A stretch of 64,000 nt of DNA from Bacillus sp. FJAT-42315 (GCF_002797375.1 NZ_KZ454941.1:3485744-3549743), one strand, 5' to 3'. Numbered from the stretch's first letter, positions 42,719 to 52,169 are shown. Notes: generated from the sequence alone by a model not told the origin. A program made the numbers and translations.

Positions 42719-43561
42719 TCATTGTAGTATTTCATTTTCAAGCAACACAAACGTAAATCCTTGCTCTCGTAAAACTGGCACCGCTTGCTTGACTCCTTCA
42801 GCCGTTCCACTTTGTGGCTGATTCATATGTAAAAGAGCAATCGAACCTGCCTTCGCACCCGTTAACGCTTGTTTCACTTGCTCGCTAGAAAATGTCGCTC
42901 CCGCATCACCGAGCACATCATAATTAACTACTTGATATCCGAGCTCCTCAGCTAACTGAACAGCCACCTCATCGTAATAAGCTGTACCTGATCGAAACAT
43001 CGTCATCTCTTTTCCTGTCAATGCTTTAACTGTTTCATGATTGTTCATGATTTCATCGTAGGCCTCTTGGGGCGAGGAGGTTGCCTCAATTCCCCACGCT
43101 TCCCCGCCTACCACAGATAACGGAGCATGCTCCGTTCCATGGTTTTCAATTTGAAACAAAGGATCAGCCGCCAGTTTTAAAAAAAGCGCCTCGTTCGCAT
43201 GAATCCATCGTTCATTTAAAAACAGCGTAGCCGGAATCTGTTCCGCTCGTAAAAAGGAAATTAACTCTTCATCATAGCCACTACCATGAGCTCCTCCACA
43301 AGCATCAAACGTGAGTGCGATCTTTTTCTCATTCGTTTTCATTCTCGTCCTTACTCCATCCACTTGTTCGCCCCATTGCATTGGCTTGCGCTCAAAAGCA
43401 CTTAAGTCAATCGGCTTCACCGCTTCTTCCGGCACCTTTTCCGAAATTTCTACCACTTCCTTTTTCTCTACTGGAATCGATGCTTGCTCCTCTTCTTGAC
43501 TACACCCTTGAAGCAGCAATAAAGATAAGCACGTACTGATTAATAAAAATCCTGCCTTCAT
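42719..43561 (-). CDS. Polysaccharide deacetylase-family lipoprotein
   Basis: 280 residues. Lipobox LLLQGCS (Cys20). NodB-type domain about 75-280 with motif 1 IALTFDACGG (TFDA in place of TFDD), motif 2 ENHGTEHAPLSV with both histidines, motif 3 FRSGTAYYDEVAV (in place of RxPxG) and motif 5 SIALLHMNQP. Metal ligands Asp-His-His appear present. Anchored outside the membrane, it could trim acetyl groups from wall or exported glycan. Motif 1 and 3 variants mark a divergent branch. Confidence 0.86.
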   Translation of the reverse strand: MKAGFLLISTCLSLLLLQGCSQEEEQASIPVEKKEVVEISEKVPEEAVKPIDLSAFERKPMQWGEQVDGVRTRMKTNEKKIALTFDACGGAHGSGYDEELISFLRAEQIPATLFLNERWIHANEALFLKLAADPLFQIENHGTEHAPLSVVGGEAWGIEATSSPQEAYDEIMNNHETVKALTGKEMTMFRSGTAYYDEVAVQLAEELGYQVVNYDVLGDAGATFSSEQVKQALTGAKAGSIALLHMNQPQSGTAEGVKQAVPVLREQGFTFVLLENEILQ

Positions 43562-43596
43562 ATTTTCCCCCTCATTCTTTCATCTCAAACTAGACA

Positions 43597-44139
43597 TTAG
43601 TTCTCTAAATAACGATACAGCGTTGATTTACTAATCCCTGTTTCTGCTTTAATTTCTGCTAAACTGTATTTTTTACTTTCATACATCACAATGGCTCTTT
43701 TTACATTTTCATCCGGCTTTCGCGGTCGTCCAGTGGTGACACCTTTTTGCTTTGCCTCGTATAATCCTTGCTTCGTTTTTTCACTGATGACATCGCTTTG
43801 GAAGGCAACTAAATGCTGTACGATCGCTTTAAATGAATAGCCCCGCTCATCACTCGTATCAATTCCTTCTTTCAAAGAACAAAGAAACGCTCCTTTTTCA
43901 TCGATTTGTTCTAACAGCTCAACTAAATGACGGGTCGAATCGGCTAAGATAAATAATTTTTCTACAATAATTTTATCTCTCGGTTCAAGATGAGCCATCA
44001 TATGATCTAGTTGAGTTCTTCGTTTCGCTGATGAATGTTCCTCGATAAATATTTTTTGACACGAATAGTTATTTAATAAGTTCTCTTGAGTCGAACAAAT
44101 TGGGTCGTCTTGAGATGGTCGCATATATCCTATAAGCAT
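43597..44139 (-). CDS. Serine recombinase/resolvase-like protein with degraded catalytic motif
   Basis: 180 residues. N-terminal resolvase fold (about 1-130) starting MLIGYMRPSQDD with the nucleophile-position serine (Ser9), then a C-terminal helix-turn-helix (GRPRKPDENVKRA and YSLAEIKAETGISKSTLYRYL). The family motif LDRLxRS, with two catalytic arginines, reads LFILADS here (about 62-68), so strand exchange is doubtful. No flanking inverted repeats or transposase. Length and isolation resemble chromosomal YneB-type proteins. May act as a DNA-binding protein only. Confidence 0.82.
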   Translation of the reverse strand: MLIGYMRPSQDDPICSTQENLLNNYSCQKIFIEEHSSAKRRTQLDHMMAHLEPRDKIIVEKLFILADSTRHLVELLEQIDEKGAFLCSLKEGIDTSDERGYSFKAIVQHLVAFQSDVISEKTKQGLYEAKQKGVTTGRPRKPDENVKRAIVMYESKKYSLAEIKAETGISKSTLYRYLEN

Positions 44140-44294
44140 CTTTTTTCTCCTTCATTTTTGGTGAAGTTTTCTTTCATCTTAACATAATATTTACGAATTT
44201 TTATTCCCAAAAGGGTTCTATTTTGAAACTAAAGATGTTACACTTCTCTCTATGAATGAGCAAGCTTGATATTGATAAATGAGGTGTTAACATA

Positions 44295-45758
44295 GTGATT
44301 GAAAAAATAAAAACAGAATGGTTCTCCAATGTGAGAGCCGATATCCTCGCTGGAATTGTCGTCGCACTAGCTTTAATTCCAGAAGCTATCGCCTTTTCTA
44401 TCATCGCAGAAGTCGATCCGATGGTTGGGCTATATGCTTCTTTTTGTATCGCTGTCATTATCGCCTTCGTCGGCGGTCGACCAGCGATGATCTCCGCTGC
44501 GACGGGAGCAATGGCATTGCTCATGGCTCCGTTAGTGAGAGAGCATGGATTAAATTATTTATTAGCCGCTACGATTTTAACAGGAGTCATTCAAATTTTA
44601 TTTGGGGTATTTAAAGTCGCTAAAGTGATGAAATTTATTCCACGAGCTGTCATGATCGGCTTCGTGAATGCACTAGCTATTTTAATTTTCATGGCACAAG
44701 TTCCTCACTTTATTGGCATTTCCAATATGACGTATGTATTTGTTGCGATCACGTTAGTCATTGTTTATACGTTACCAAGATTCATTAAAACGATTCCAGC
44801 ACCATTAATTGCTATCGTTGCTTTAACGGCTGTCGCGCTTTTTAGCGGAGTAGAGTTGCGAACAGTCGGTGATTTAGGGAATATTACGCAAACATTGCCA
44901 TCGTTTTTCATCCCAGATGTTCCTTTTACATTAGAAACGTTGCAAATTATTTTCCCTTATTCAATCGCTCTAGCCATTGTCGGTTTGTTAGAAACATTAT
45001 TAACGGCTTCGATTGTCGATGATATGACAGGGACAGACAGTCATAAGAATAGAGAGACACGTGGACAAGGTATCGCCAATATTGCCACTGGTTTCTTCGG
45101 TGGAATGGCTGGGTGTGCGATGATTGGGCAGTCCGTCATTAATGTTAAATCAGGCGGACGCGGGCGACTATCTACACTCACTGCTGGTCTATTTTTAATG
45201 TTTTTAATCATTGTTTTAGGTGATTTAGTCGTACAAATCCCGATGCCTGTTCTTGTTGGGATTATGATTATGGTGTCAGTTGGCACATTTGACTGGTCAT
45301 CCTTCTCTTACTTAAAGAAAGCACCGAGAAGTGACGCCGTTGTTATGTTAGCAACCGTCAGCATCGTCGTCGCTACTCACGACTTATCTAAAGGGGTTAT
45401 TTCGGGTGTACTATTAAGTGCCATTTTCTTTGTTGCAAAAATCTCAAAAATTAAAGTTAACGGCTTAAAAGAAAAACACCAGCTTATCTACGCGGTGGAA
45501 GGTCAATTATTTTTTGCCTCCGTGGAAGGATTTGTCGACTCCTTTGATTTTAACACGGAAAATTGCAAAGTTATTATTGATTTTTCTAACGCTCATATTT
45601 GGGATGATTCCGCTGTCGGTGCGATCGATAAAGTCGTGATGAAATACCGTGAGAACAACAATCACGTAACGATCAAGAACCTCAACTCCGCCAGTAAAAA
45701 GCTTGTAGATCAACTAGCGATCTATGATGACTTACAAGCAAAAGTATCGACCCACTAA
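44295..45758 (+). CDS. SulP-family anion transporter with STAS domain
   Basis: 487 residues. Membrane domain about 1-380 with GTG start; SulP signatures [20 protein letters not shown] (about 17-36) and [27 protein letters not shown]-terminal STAS domain (about 385-485: [17 protein letters not shown], then [20 protein letters not shown]) carries the conserved D-S phosphorylation-type site. Transports sulfate, bicarbonate or dicarboxylate in characterised relatives. Paired with the UspA gene 15 bp downstream. Confidence 0.93.
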   Translation: MIEKIKTEWFSNVRADILAGIVVALALIPEAIAFSIIAEVDPMVGLYASFCIAVIIAFVGGRPAMISAATGAMALLMAPLVREHGLNYLLAATILTGVIQILFGVFKVAKVMKFIPRAVMIGFVNALAILIFMAQVPHFIGISNMTYVFVAITLVIVYTLPRFIKTIPAPLIAIVALTAVALFSGVELRTVGDLGNITQTLPSFFIPDVPFTLETLQIIFPYSIALAIVGLLETLLTASIVDDMTGTDSHKNRETRGQGIANIATGFFGGMAGCAMIGQSVINVKSGGRGRLSTLTAGLFLMFLIIVLGDLVVQIPMPVLVGIMIMVSVGTFDWSSFSYLKKAPRSDAVVMLATVSIVVATHDLSKGVISGVLLSAIFFVAKISKIKVNGLKEKHQLIYAVEGQLFFASVEGFVDSFDFNTENCKVIIDFSNAHIWDDSAVGAIDKVVMKYRENNNHVTIKNLNSASKKLVDQLAIYDDLQAKVSTH

Positions 45759-45773
45759 ATGGAGAGTGATAGT

Positions 45774-46193
45774 ATGTATAAACGTATTTTATTAGCTGTC
45801 GATGGATCTAAGCATTCTTTGCGCGCTACGGAAGAAGCAATCAAAATCGCTTCGTTCACCAATGACTGTGCCATTGACCTCGTATTCGTCGCTGATTATG
45901 CGAAAGCGAAAAATGAAGTGCTTCATGCACAAAGCCAAGAAGAGTTAACGCTTGCTCGAAGACAACGACTGTTACCGATTGAAGAACAACTAAAAGCAAA
46001 CAATATCAATTATCAACTGAATATATTACATGGTGAACCCGCCCCTACTATTGTCGATTACGCCAATAAAGAAAACTTCGATATGACGATCATCGGAAGC
46101 CGCGGTCTTAACTCCTTGCAAGAAATGGTGTTAGGCAGCGTTAGCCACAAAGTCGTCAAACGAGTGAATGGGCCTGTTCTTATTGTAAAATAG
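45774..46193 (+). CDS. Universal stress protein (UspA family)
   Basis: 139 residues from ATG 45774 (GGAG 9 bp upstream); an ATG at 45759 directly follows the SulP stop but lacks a site. ATP-binding UspA type: ILLAVDGSKHS (4-14), then GEPAPTIVDYANKENFDMTIIGSRG and the G-x(2)-G-x(9)-G(S/T) motif ending VLGSVSHKVVKR. Cotranscribed with the SulP transporter, which it may regulate at the membrane. Confidence 0.92.
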   Translation: MYKRILLAVDGSKHSLRATEEAIKIASFTNDCAIDLVFVADYAKAKNEVLHAQSQEELTLARRQRLLPIEEQLKANNINYQLNILHGEPAPTIVDYANKENFDMTIIGSRGLNSLQEMVLGSVSHKVVKRVNGPVLIVK

Positions 46194-46229
46194 TAACTAA
46201 AACGGACTGTTAGAACATTAAACAACAAA

Positions 46230-46254
46230 AAACTGTCACACAATATGACAGTTT
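46230..46254 (-). terminator. Terminator after the FAD oxidoreductase gene
   Basis: AAACTGTCA pairs with TGACAGTTT around a 7-nt loop; on the minus strand followed by TTTTGTTGTTT. It also lies 36 bp after the UspA gene and may serve both. Confidence 0.8.
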
Positions 46255-46268
46255 ATCGCTAAATTGTT

Positions 46269-47753
46269 TTAAACCAACCGACTCTTCGCAATCGATCGAG
46301 CCACATGAATTCCGCTCGTCGCTGCTCCAATCGTTCCTCCACCAGGAAAAATATGATCGCCGCAAAGATAAAGATTGTTGAGACCTGAGCGGTGTGAAAT
46401 GGAGCGGAATAAAGCATGAGCGACTGTTTGCGGAAAGCCGCCGACGTAGCCATTTGGTCTTTTCGTGTAGTTTTCCCACGCCTTTGGTGCTCCGTATTCG
46501 ATGGATTCAATCGCTTCTCGGAAAGAGGGCACGACCGTTTCGACCGCTGTTAACATTTTTTCTGCCAAGACAGCCCGATAGTGGTCGTATTGCTCTTTTG
46601 TTGCCCAGTGAGCTGGATCCGAATGCGTAGAGATCGTAATTGTTTGATAGTCGTCTGGCGCTCGCCTGCGATCTCCTAATTCGGAGGCAGACATAAAAAA
46701 ATGCTCTCCTTCTGCCATATTCCCATCATGGCTCGTTGAAATTTGCCTAAATAACGGAAACGGCTCACCTAGCTTTTGCACATTAACAGTGATATACAAT
46801 GTGAGCGTCACCCACGTCGGTTCATCGATATGCCGCTTCAGCGGTTTTTTCAGCTGCTGAACTAGCTTTGGTTCCAGTAATTGCGGCAGTTGCTGAATGG
46901 CGCTATTTAAAATCAGAAAATCAGCTTCATACGATTGATCGCGATGATCGTGTATGATCCAGCCATTACCAAATGGAACAATCTTCGTCACCGTTCTTCT
47001 TTTATTAATGATGCCTTGGTTCTCTACTATGCTTTCACCCATCATGTCAGCTAGGCGATACAAACCGCCTGGAACATAAAAAGCTCCTTCGTGATAAATA
47101 TCGAGAGCGACTGCTGCTATCAAATAAGACACGGCCTGGCTCCCCGTCTGCATACTATCAATGAGCAACCCATCAAGCATATGAACGAAAGGCCGCAATG
47201 TATGTAGAGAGTGTTTTTTTAACACATCATGTAATGTTCGGTGAAAATCAGGTAACAGTTTCACATGAATAGGGCGAATCGATGCCATTAAGTAGCCCCA
47301 CTCCTGAACGGTCGTTGGCGGTAAAATCGGTAATCTCTGCATCAATGTCCGCACGATCCGTGCTGTTTCAAAGATTTCCTGATAAAATGCCTCAATCCTT
47401 TTCGCCTCTTGCGGGAATTGAACTTTCATTTGCTCTACATGCCGGATTCGATCGCGATAAAATGTAAAAGTATGAGTAGGGTGAATCATCTCCATCACCA
47501 CTTCTAACGGTTCGATCGGAAACGGCTTCTGCAAAAAACGAAATACCCGTTCGTGGATACCATTTGGCTCAAGTCCCATTCCTAACGTTGCTCCTGCTGG
47601 GTATAAAAGCTGACGCCTTTGAAATTTCCCAGCACAACCTCCAAGTTCAGACGATGCTTCTAACACTGTCACTTGATATCCGACTTTCGCAAGCAATGAA
47701 GCAGCTGTTAACCCCGCTATACCTGCTCCTACAACCATGACACGTTTTGACAT
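46269..47753 (-). CDS. FAD-dependent oxidoreductase, CrtI/phytoene-desaturase-like
   Basis: 494 residues from ATG 47753 (AGGAGG 7 bp upstream). N-terminal dinucleotide fold VMVVGAGIAGLTAASLL (5-21) with acidic end in VTVLEASSELGGCAGKF, and the C-terminal family signature LYLCGDHIFPGGGTIGAATSG (about 460). Fits carotenoid desaturase/isomerase or retinol-saturase-like oxidoreductases. No carotenoid genes are adjacent, so it may be a stand-alone hydrophobic-substrate dehydrogenase. Confidence 0.88.
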   Translation of the reverse strand: MSKRVMVVGAGIAGLTAASLLAKVGYQVTVLEASSELGGCAGKFQRRQLLYPAGATLGMGLEPNGIHERVFRFLQKPFPIEPLEVVMEMIHPTHTFTFYRDRIRHVEQMKVQFPQEAKRIEAFYQEIFETARIVRTLMQRLPILPPTTVQEWGYLMASIRPIHVKLLPDFHRTLHDVLKKHSLHTLRPFVHMLDGLLIDSMQTGSQAVSYLIAAVALDIYHEGAFYVPGGLYRLADMMGESIVENQGIINKRRTVTKIVPFGNGWIIHDHRDQSYEADFLILNSAIQQLPQLLEPKLVQQLKKPLKRHIDEPTWVTLTLYITVNVQKLGEPFPLFRQISTSHDGNMAEGEHFFMSASELGDRRRAPDDYQTITISTHSDPAHWATKEQYDHYRAVLAEKMLTAVETVVPSFREAIESIEYGAPKAWENYTKRPNGYVGGFPQTVAHALFRSISHRSGLNNLYLCGDHIFPGGGTIGAATSGIHVARSIAKSRLV

Positions 47754-47900
47754 ATCCATTCCTCCTACCCTCATTATGAAGGGGGAAAATGAAGAAACTC
47801 AACTTCTAGCTCTTTCTCCGGTTAGGTGGCGATCATTGCTTCCTTCCGTCCCTCCCCGATATAATGAAACTACCACCTATTTGGAAAGGACAAGATTTTC

Positions 47901-48725
47901 ATGACGATTACTCGAGCATTATCAATTGCTGGGTCAGCTGCTAGAGGCGGAGCTGGGATTCAAGCAGATATCAAAACATTTCAAGAGCTAGATGTATTTG
48001 GCATGAGTGCGATTACGGCGATTGTCGCTAGCCATCCACGCACCGAGCAAGGGGTCTTTCCTCAATCCATTGAAGCAATTGAGGCACAAGTATATACCGC
48101 CTTACACGACATTGGCGCTGACGCGTTGAAGACGGGGATGCTTTTTACTGAGGAAATTATTACAAAAGTAGCACAGTGGATTGAGGAAGCTGATGTAGCT
48201 AATATTATCGTCGATCCAGTGATGATCGGCAAAATGGGCTCTGCCTTACTCAAGGATGATGCGATTGATGCGATGAAAACTAAACTCTTGCCATTAGCAA
48301 CAATCATTACACCGAATATGCCAGAAGCAGCAAAACTATTAGAAGTCGATCCACTAACATCTGTCGAAGAGTTGAAAGAAGCTGCACAAGCGCTCCATCG
48401 CCTCGGACCAAAATATGTCCTCGTCAAAGGCGGTCGCCTAGAAGGGCCAGCCATTGATGTCCTATTTGATGGGGAACAATTTTATTTATTAGAAGCCCCA
48501 CGCATTGATACGATTCATACAAACGGAGCAGGCTGCACCTACTCGGCAGCCATTACAGCTGAACTAGCTAAGGGAAGTACCGTGCCAGAAGCGGTGGAGA
48601 AAGCGAAACAATTCATTACCGCCGCTATCCGTTATTCCTTTAGCTTTAAACGAGGCGTCGGACCAACGAACCATGCAGCTTATGGCAAATATAATGAAAC
48701 TGGCTGTAAAGTAACTGTGGAATAA
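47901..48725 (+). CDS. pdxK: Pyridoxine/hydroxymethylpyrimidine kinase (PdxK type)
   Basis: 274 residues, ribokinase fold of the ThiD/PdxK group. Motifs: IAGSAARGGAGIQADIKTFQE (substrate site), LKTGML, IIVDPVMIGK, ITPNMPEA, and the anion hole/catalytic base THTNGAGCTYSAA-like segment (HTNGAGCTYS). The VFP insertion and GAGC (rather than GTGC) resemble B. subtilis PdxK more than ThiD. Phosphorylates pyridoxine-type vitamers and possibly hydroxymethylpyrimidine. Not in the thi operon. Confidence 0.88.
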   Translation: MTITRALSIAGSAARGGAGIQADIKTFQELDVFGMSAITAIVASHPRTEQGVFPQSIEAIEAQVYTALHDIGADALKTGMLFTEEIITKVAQWIEEADVANIIVDPVMIGKMGSALLKDDAIDAMKTKLLPLATIITPNMPEAAKLLEVDPLTSVEELKEAAQALHRLGPKYVLVKGGRLEGPAIDVLFDGEQFYLLEAPRIDTIHTNGAGCTYSAAITAELAKGSTVPEAVEKAKQFITAAIRYSFSFKRGVGPTNHAAYGKYNETGCKVTVE

Positions 48726-48730
48726 AGTGA

Positions 48731-48771
48731 AAGGAGCTGTCCAGAAAGTCAGTTTTCATTGATTTTCTGGA
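48731..48771. repeat. Hairpin element homologous to the terminator at 59874
   Basis: GCTGTCCAGAAAGTCAG... forms CCAGAAA/TTTTCTGG and matches the element at 59874-59913 (GCTGTCTAGAAAGTCAG...) over most of its length. It lies directly before the 41-bp tandem array, whose units share the CGACTTTCTAG core. Confidence 0.6.
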
Positions 48772-48773
48772 TG

Positions 48774-49019
48774 CTTCTTTCACCTTATGAGCGATTTCTT
48801 CGACTTTCTGGCCCTTTCTTTCGCCTTACGAACAGGTTCTTCGACTTTCTAGCCGTTTCTTTCACCTTGCGAACAGGTTCTTCGACTTTCTAGCCGCTTC
48901 TTTCACCTTATGAGCGATTTCTTCGACTTTCTAGCCATTTCTTTCACCTTACGAACAGATTCTTCGACTTTCTAGCCGTTTCTTTCACCTTATGAGCGAT
49001 TTCTTCGACTTTTTGGACA
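48774..49019. repeat. Tandem repeat: six units of 41 bp
   Basis: Units start at 48774, 48815, 48856, 48897, 48938 and 48979. Each reads YTTCTTTCRCCTT, then ATGAGCGATT (type A) or RCGAACAGRT (type B), then TCTTCGACTTTCTRGCC; order A-B-B-A-B-A. Substitutions are few and mostly confined to the type A/B block. The array fills the gap between pdxK and the DppC-like gene. No spacers, so not CRISPR; 41 is not a multiple of 3, so not a coding repeat. Confidence 0.92.
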
Positions 49020-49040
49020 CCCGCTTTATCTTCTAGCATT

Positions 49041-49925
49041 TTAATTTTTCGTTAATCCTTCCTTCATCACATTTAACAGGAAGATAGTTAAAGAAAACAT
49101 AGCTACTGGCAACAGAACAATCCAAGGTGCTACAAATATTTCTAAACGATCCATAGAGATTAGGCCACTCCATTCATTACTCAAGGAGCGATGTTCTGCT
49201 TTCTCAATCCCGGATCTCTCCACTTGCCCACCTAGATAAATATTAAAAAAGCCTAAATAAATGAATAATAAGCAAACTTGTACACACTGTTGGAGAAATA
49301 AAATAATCACTGGGCCTTTTAAGAACGGCCAAATATGCACTCTCCACAAATGATATTTACCTGCTCCGAGCAGAAGAGAAGCTGTTATGTATAACTCCTT
49401 CATAATCAACTCAATCTTATGTGCAATTAATACGGTTACTGAAGGCAACATGACAAGAACGATAATCATACATTGCAACAATAACATTGGAAAGCTCACA
49501 TCTTCCAACTCTATCATCATCATTGGCATCATAAAAATAATAGCTAGAAAAATGGTAGGAATATATTGAAAGGATTCCAATATAGTATATATGTGCTTTT
49601 TGAACCGCCCTCCCCATAAAACGAGAATCCCTGCGAGAATCACCCCTAACATCACTTGAAGAAAGCTGACCACTAACATTAAACTGAGTGTATATTTTGC
49701 TCCATCTATGACTTTGTAAAACATGCTATTACCATATTTATCACTGCCAAATGGCGGAAGATCTTTTGGGTGGTAAGGAGCTGATAGCCAAGTTCCATCT
49801 TCCTTCTGTTGAACAGAGGGATTTGTTCCGTCTTCTACAAATGGGATACATACACTAACTGCTAATAACAAAATAATACCAATGAACCCCACTAAGAATC
49901 CTTTAGATTGAAACGCATTCTTCAT
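49041..49925 (-). CDS. Peptide-type ABC permease (DppC/OppC-like)
   Basis: 294 residues. An N-terminal helix and a periplasmic-side loop with PPFGSDKYGNSMFYKVIDGA (the OppC-family LGTDxxGRD region, degraded) are followed by five membrane helices. The coupling loop lies near YITASLLLGAGKYHLWRVHIWP. Overlaps the partner permease gene by 4 bp. No binding-protein or ATPase gene is adjacent, so substrate and energy source are unclear. Confidence 0.82.
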   Translation of the reverse strand: MKNAFQSKGFLVGFIGIILLLAVSVCIPFVEDGTNPSVQQKEDGTWLSAPYHPKDLPPFGSDKYGNSMFYKVIDGAKYTLSLMLVVSFLQVMLGVILAGILVLWGGRFKKHIYTILESFQYIPTIFLAIIFMMPMMMIELEDVSFPMLLLQCMIIVLVMLPSVTVLIAHKIELIMKELYITASLLLGAGKYHLWRVHIWPFLKGPVIILFLQQCVQVCLLFIYLGFFNIYLGGQVERSGIEKAEHRSLSNEWSGLISMDRLEIFVAPWIVLLPVAMFSLTIFLLNVMKEGLTKN

Positions 49926-50746
49926 ATCCTAACCCCCCTCTTCTTTAACCAAATAGAACCCACCTGGAAGTAAAGAAAAAAAGTAGTGAACAGCAAAGAA
50001 AGCCAAACAAACAACGTAGCTGGCGTCATAATACTACGTAGCAAAAATGACATATAACCGTTTATATTGAACGCATATTCAATAATCAGCATCGAAGATA
50101 ACATAAATAAAAATACCGACTTAGAGTGATAAAAAAGTGGCGGTATAATATTACGGAATAAATGCTTATAAAAAATCAAATGATGATCGATCCCCTTTGC
50201 ATAAGCAAATTCAATATAGGTTTTCCCTGATTCATCATGTAGATAATGGATCGCCATTTTAGTGAGTTGAATCGTTGGAATGACCGTCAAACAAAACACC
50301 GGTAACACAATTGGACGACCATCCCCTGAATCTGCAATACTCAACCATTTAATCCCTGTTGATTGATAAATATAAATAACTACTAACTGAATAGTTAAAA
50401 TAATCAAGAGATCAGGAATCGACTCTATTACTGTTAATCCTCTTCTCAAAGCACGTCTCCAACGTTCAGAAACATAATAATAGCAATTTAATAAAATAAA
50501 AGTTCCTAAAAGAGACATTCCAAAAGAAAGAAAAAATATAGAAAAAGAATACGAAAATAAAAAAAGTAAATAAGGAAATAAAGAATGCTCTGTAAAACCA
50601 GAGCGACTCATATAAGTCATTGATAATGGTGACTGAAGTTGATGAAACGTTTCCACAATAGTAGGTAAAAAAGGTTGTCCTCCAATCAACAAAATAAGAT
50701 GTGACATCAAAAAAAATACAAAAATCGTTATCATATATTTAGCCAA
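49922..50746 (-). CDS. Peptide-type ABC permease (DppB/OppB-like, divergent)
   Basis: 274 residues, six membrane helices. Shorter than typical DppB (about 310), but the coupling loop YIEFAYAKGIDHHLIFYKHLFRNIIPPL is recognisable (EYARAKGL...HVLRNALLP in relatives). First gene of a two-gene unit with the DppC-like permease. AGGAGGGAT-type site upstream. Confidence 0.8.
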   Translation of the reverse strand: MAKYMITIFVFFLMSHLILLIGGQPFLPTIVETFHQLQSPLSMTYMSRSGFTEHSLFPYLLFLFSYSFSIFFLSFGMSLLGTFILLNCYYYVSERWRRALRRGLTVIESIPDLLIILTIQLVVIYIYQSTGIKWLSIADSGDGRPIVLPVFCLTVIPTIQLTKMAIHYLHDESGKTYIEFAYAKGIDHHLIFYKHLFRNIIPPLFYHSKSVFLFMLSSMLIIEYAFNINGYMSFLLRSIMTPATLFVWLSLLFTTFFLYFQVGSIWLKKRGVRI

Positions 50747-50893
50747 ACAGATCCCTCCTTTTTTTCAAAAGACTATATTTTCAAAAAATAAAACCGATAA
50801 GATTAGCAATTACTTCATTAAATATCATTATTTTACCATAAAGTATTAACTTTTTTGGATACAACAACCAAATGAACAATCTATAGAAAATAA

Positions 50894-50926
50894 AAGAGAG
50901 ACTTAGAAAAAACATAAGTCTCCCTC
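50894..50926 (-). terminator. Terminator after the Bmr-type pump gene
   Basis: On the minus strand GGGAGACTTA pairs with TAAGTCTCTC across a 9-nt loop, followed by TTTTATTTTC. The 145 bp beyond it up to the DppB-like gene are AT-rich without features. Confidence 0.82.
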
Positions 50927-50948
50927 TTCATTAATTGGAACGATGGTT

Positions 50949-52169
50949 CTAGCCCATATTCTCTTCTAATTTTTCCTTATCAATGCTTGATTTCACCCAC
51001 TTCGAACTAATGAACAAACAAACCATGATAATAATTGATCCGAAGATATAAGGCAAGCTTAAATTAATATCCAATAACGCACCTGCAATAGCTGGGCCAA
51101 CAACGTTTCCGATGCTCATATAAGCGTTATTCATTCCAGCCGCAAACCCTTGTTCAGAGCCAGCCATTTTCGATACCATCGTATTAATGGCTGGACGTAA
51201 TAGAGAAGCAGCGCTGAAAAATATAGCAGAAATCACTAACACCGACCAAAATCCTTGAGCTAATAATAATGAGAGCATCGATGTAGCGGCAACGACTAGA
51301 CTAACATTAATAATCCAACTTTCTCCAAACCGTCTAATCAGCCGCTCTAGAACAAACGCTTGCACGATGACACCCATTAAACCGGCAACAACGATTAAGA
51401 TGGAAATATCCATTGGTGTGAAGCTAAATTTAATATCAGAAAATAAACTAATCGTCGATTGAAAGTTAGCTAAGCCGAAAGACAAAGTAAACATCAGGAT
51501 CAACAAAGGAAAATAAGGTGTTTTTACTGAGTAAGCAAGCTGTTTCAATAAGCTCTCTCTTTTTCGTACAGTAGAAGTTTTTGATTCTTCCTTTAGAACT
51601 TGATGAGTTTCTGGTAAAAAGAAGATCGATAGAACCGCCGCCATAGCCGCCACTACTGCTGCGGTAAAGAATGGAGCTCGCAACCCAAACTCTGCTAAGA
51701 TGCCCCCCATGCCCGGCCCGATGACAAAGCCTAAAGACATAGAGGCTCCCAACCTCCCCATACCTTTCGCTCGATTGTCTATCGTTGTAATATCAGCAAC
51801 GTAAGCCATCATGGAAGGAACGATGAACGCTCCTCCGATACCACCGAGCATTCTAGATATAAATAACACCGATAAATGTTCAGAAATAGCAAATAGCAAC
51901 TGCGAAAAAGCAAATAATACAAGACCAATGATAATGATCTTTTTTCGACCGAATCGATCCGATAGATCACCAGCAAGCGGCGAGAAAAGAAACTGGGCAA
52001 GCGAGAACGTAGCAATTAATAAGCCAAGCGTTTTTCCACCAGCACCAAACTCATGAATAATCGTTGGCATAATCGGAATAATTAGGCCGATACCCGTCAT
52101 TACAATAAACATATTCGCCATCAAAATCCATAACGCAAATTCATTTTTTCGTTTTATTGCCAACAGCAT
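50949..52169 (-). CDS. MFS multidrug exporter, DHA1 family (Bmr/NorA/TetA-like)
   Basis: 406 residues with 12 membrane segments. Motif A in the 2-3 loop LAGDLSDRFGRKKIIIIG (about 60-77), motif C in helix 5 SLGFVIGPGMGGILAEFG. These mark a drug:H+ antiporter. Monocistronic; no regulator adjacent. Substrates cannot be deduced. Confidence 0.92.
   Translation of the reverse strand: MLLAIKRKNEFALWILMANMFIVMTGIGLIIPIMPTIIHEFGAGGKTLGLLIATFSLAQFLFSPLAGDLSDRFGRKKIIIIGLVLFAFSQLLFAISEHLSVLFISRMLGGIGGAFIVPSMMAYVADITTIDNRAKGMGRLGASMSLGFVIGPGMGGILAEFGLRAPFFTAAVVAAMAAVLSIFFLPETHQVLKEESKTSTVRKRESLLKQLAYSVKTPYFPLLILMFTLSFGLANFQSTISLFSDIKFSFTPMDISILIVVAGLMGVIVQAFVLERLIRRFGESWIINVSLVVAATSMLSLLLAQGFWSVLVISAIFFSAASLLRPAINTMVSKMAGSEQGFAAGMNNAYMSIGNVVGPAIAGALLDINLSLPYIFGSIIIMVCLFISSKWVKSSIDKEKLEENMG

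Noticed and set aside
43597-44139. Mobile element carrying a resolvase
   Set aside because: No transposase, terminal inverted repeats or target duplication was seen around it.
48774-49019. CRISPR array
   Set aside because: Units are contiguous with no unique spacers, vary internally, and no cas gene is in the window.
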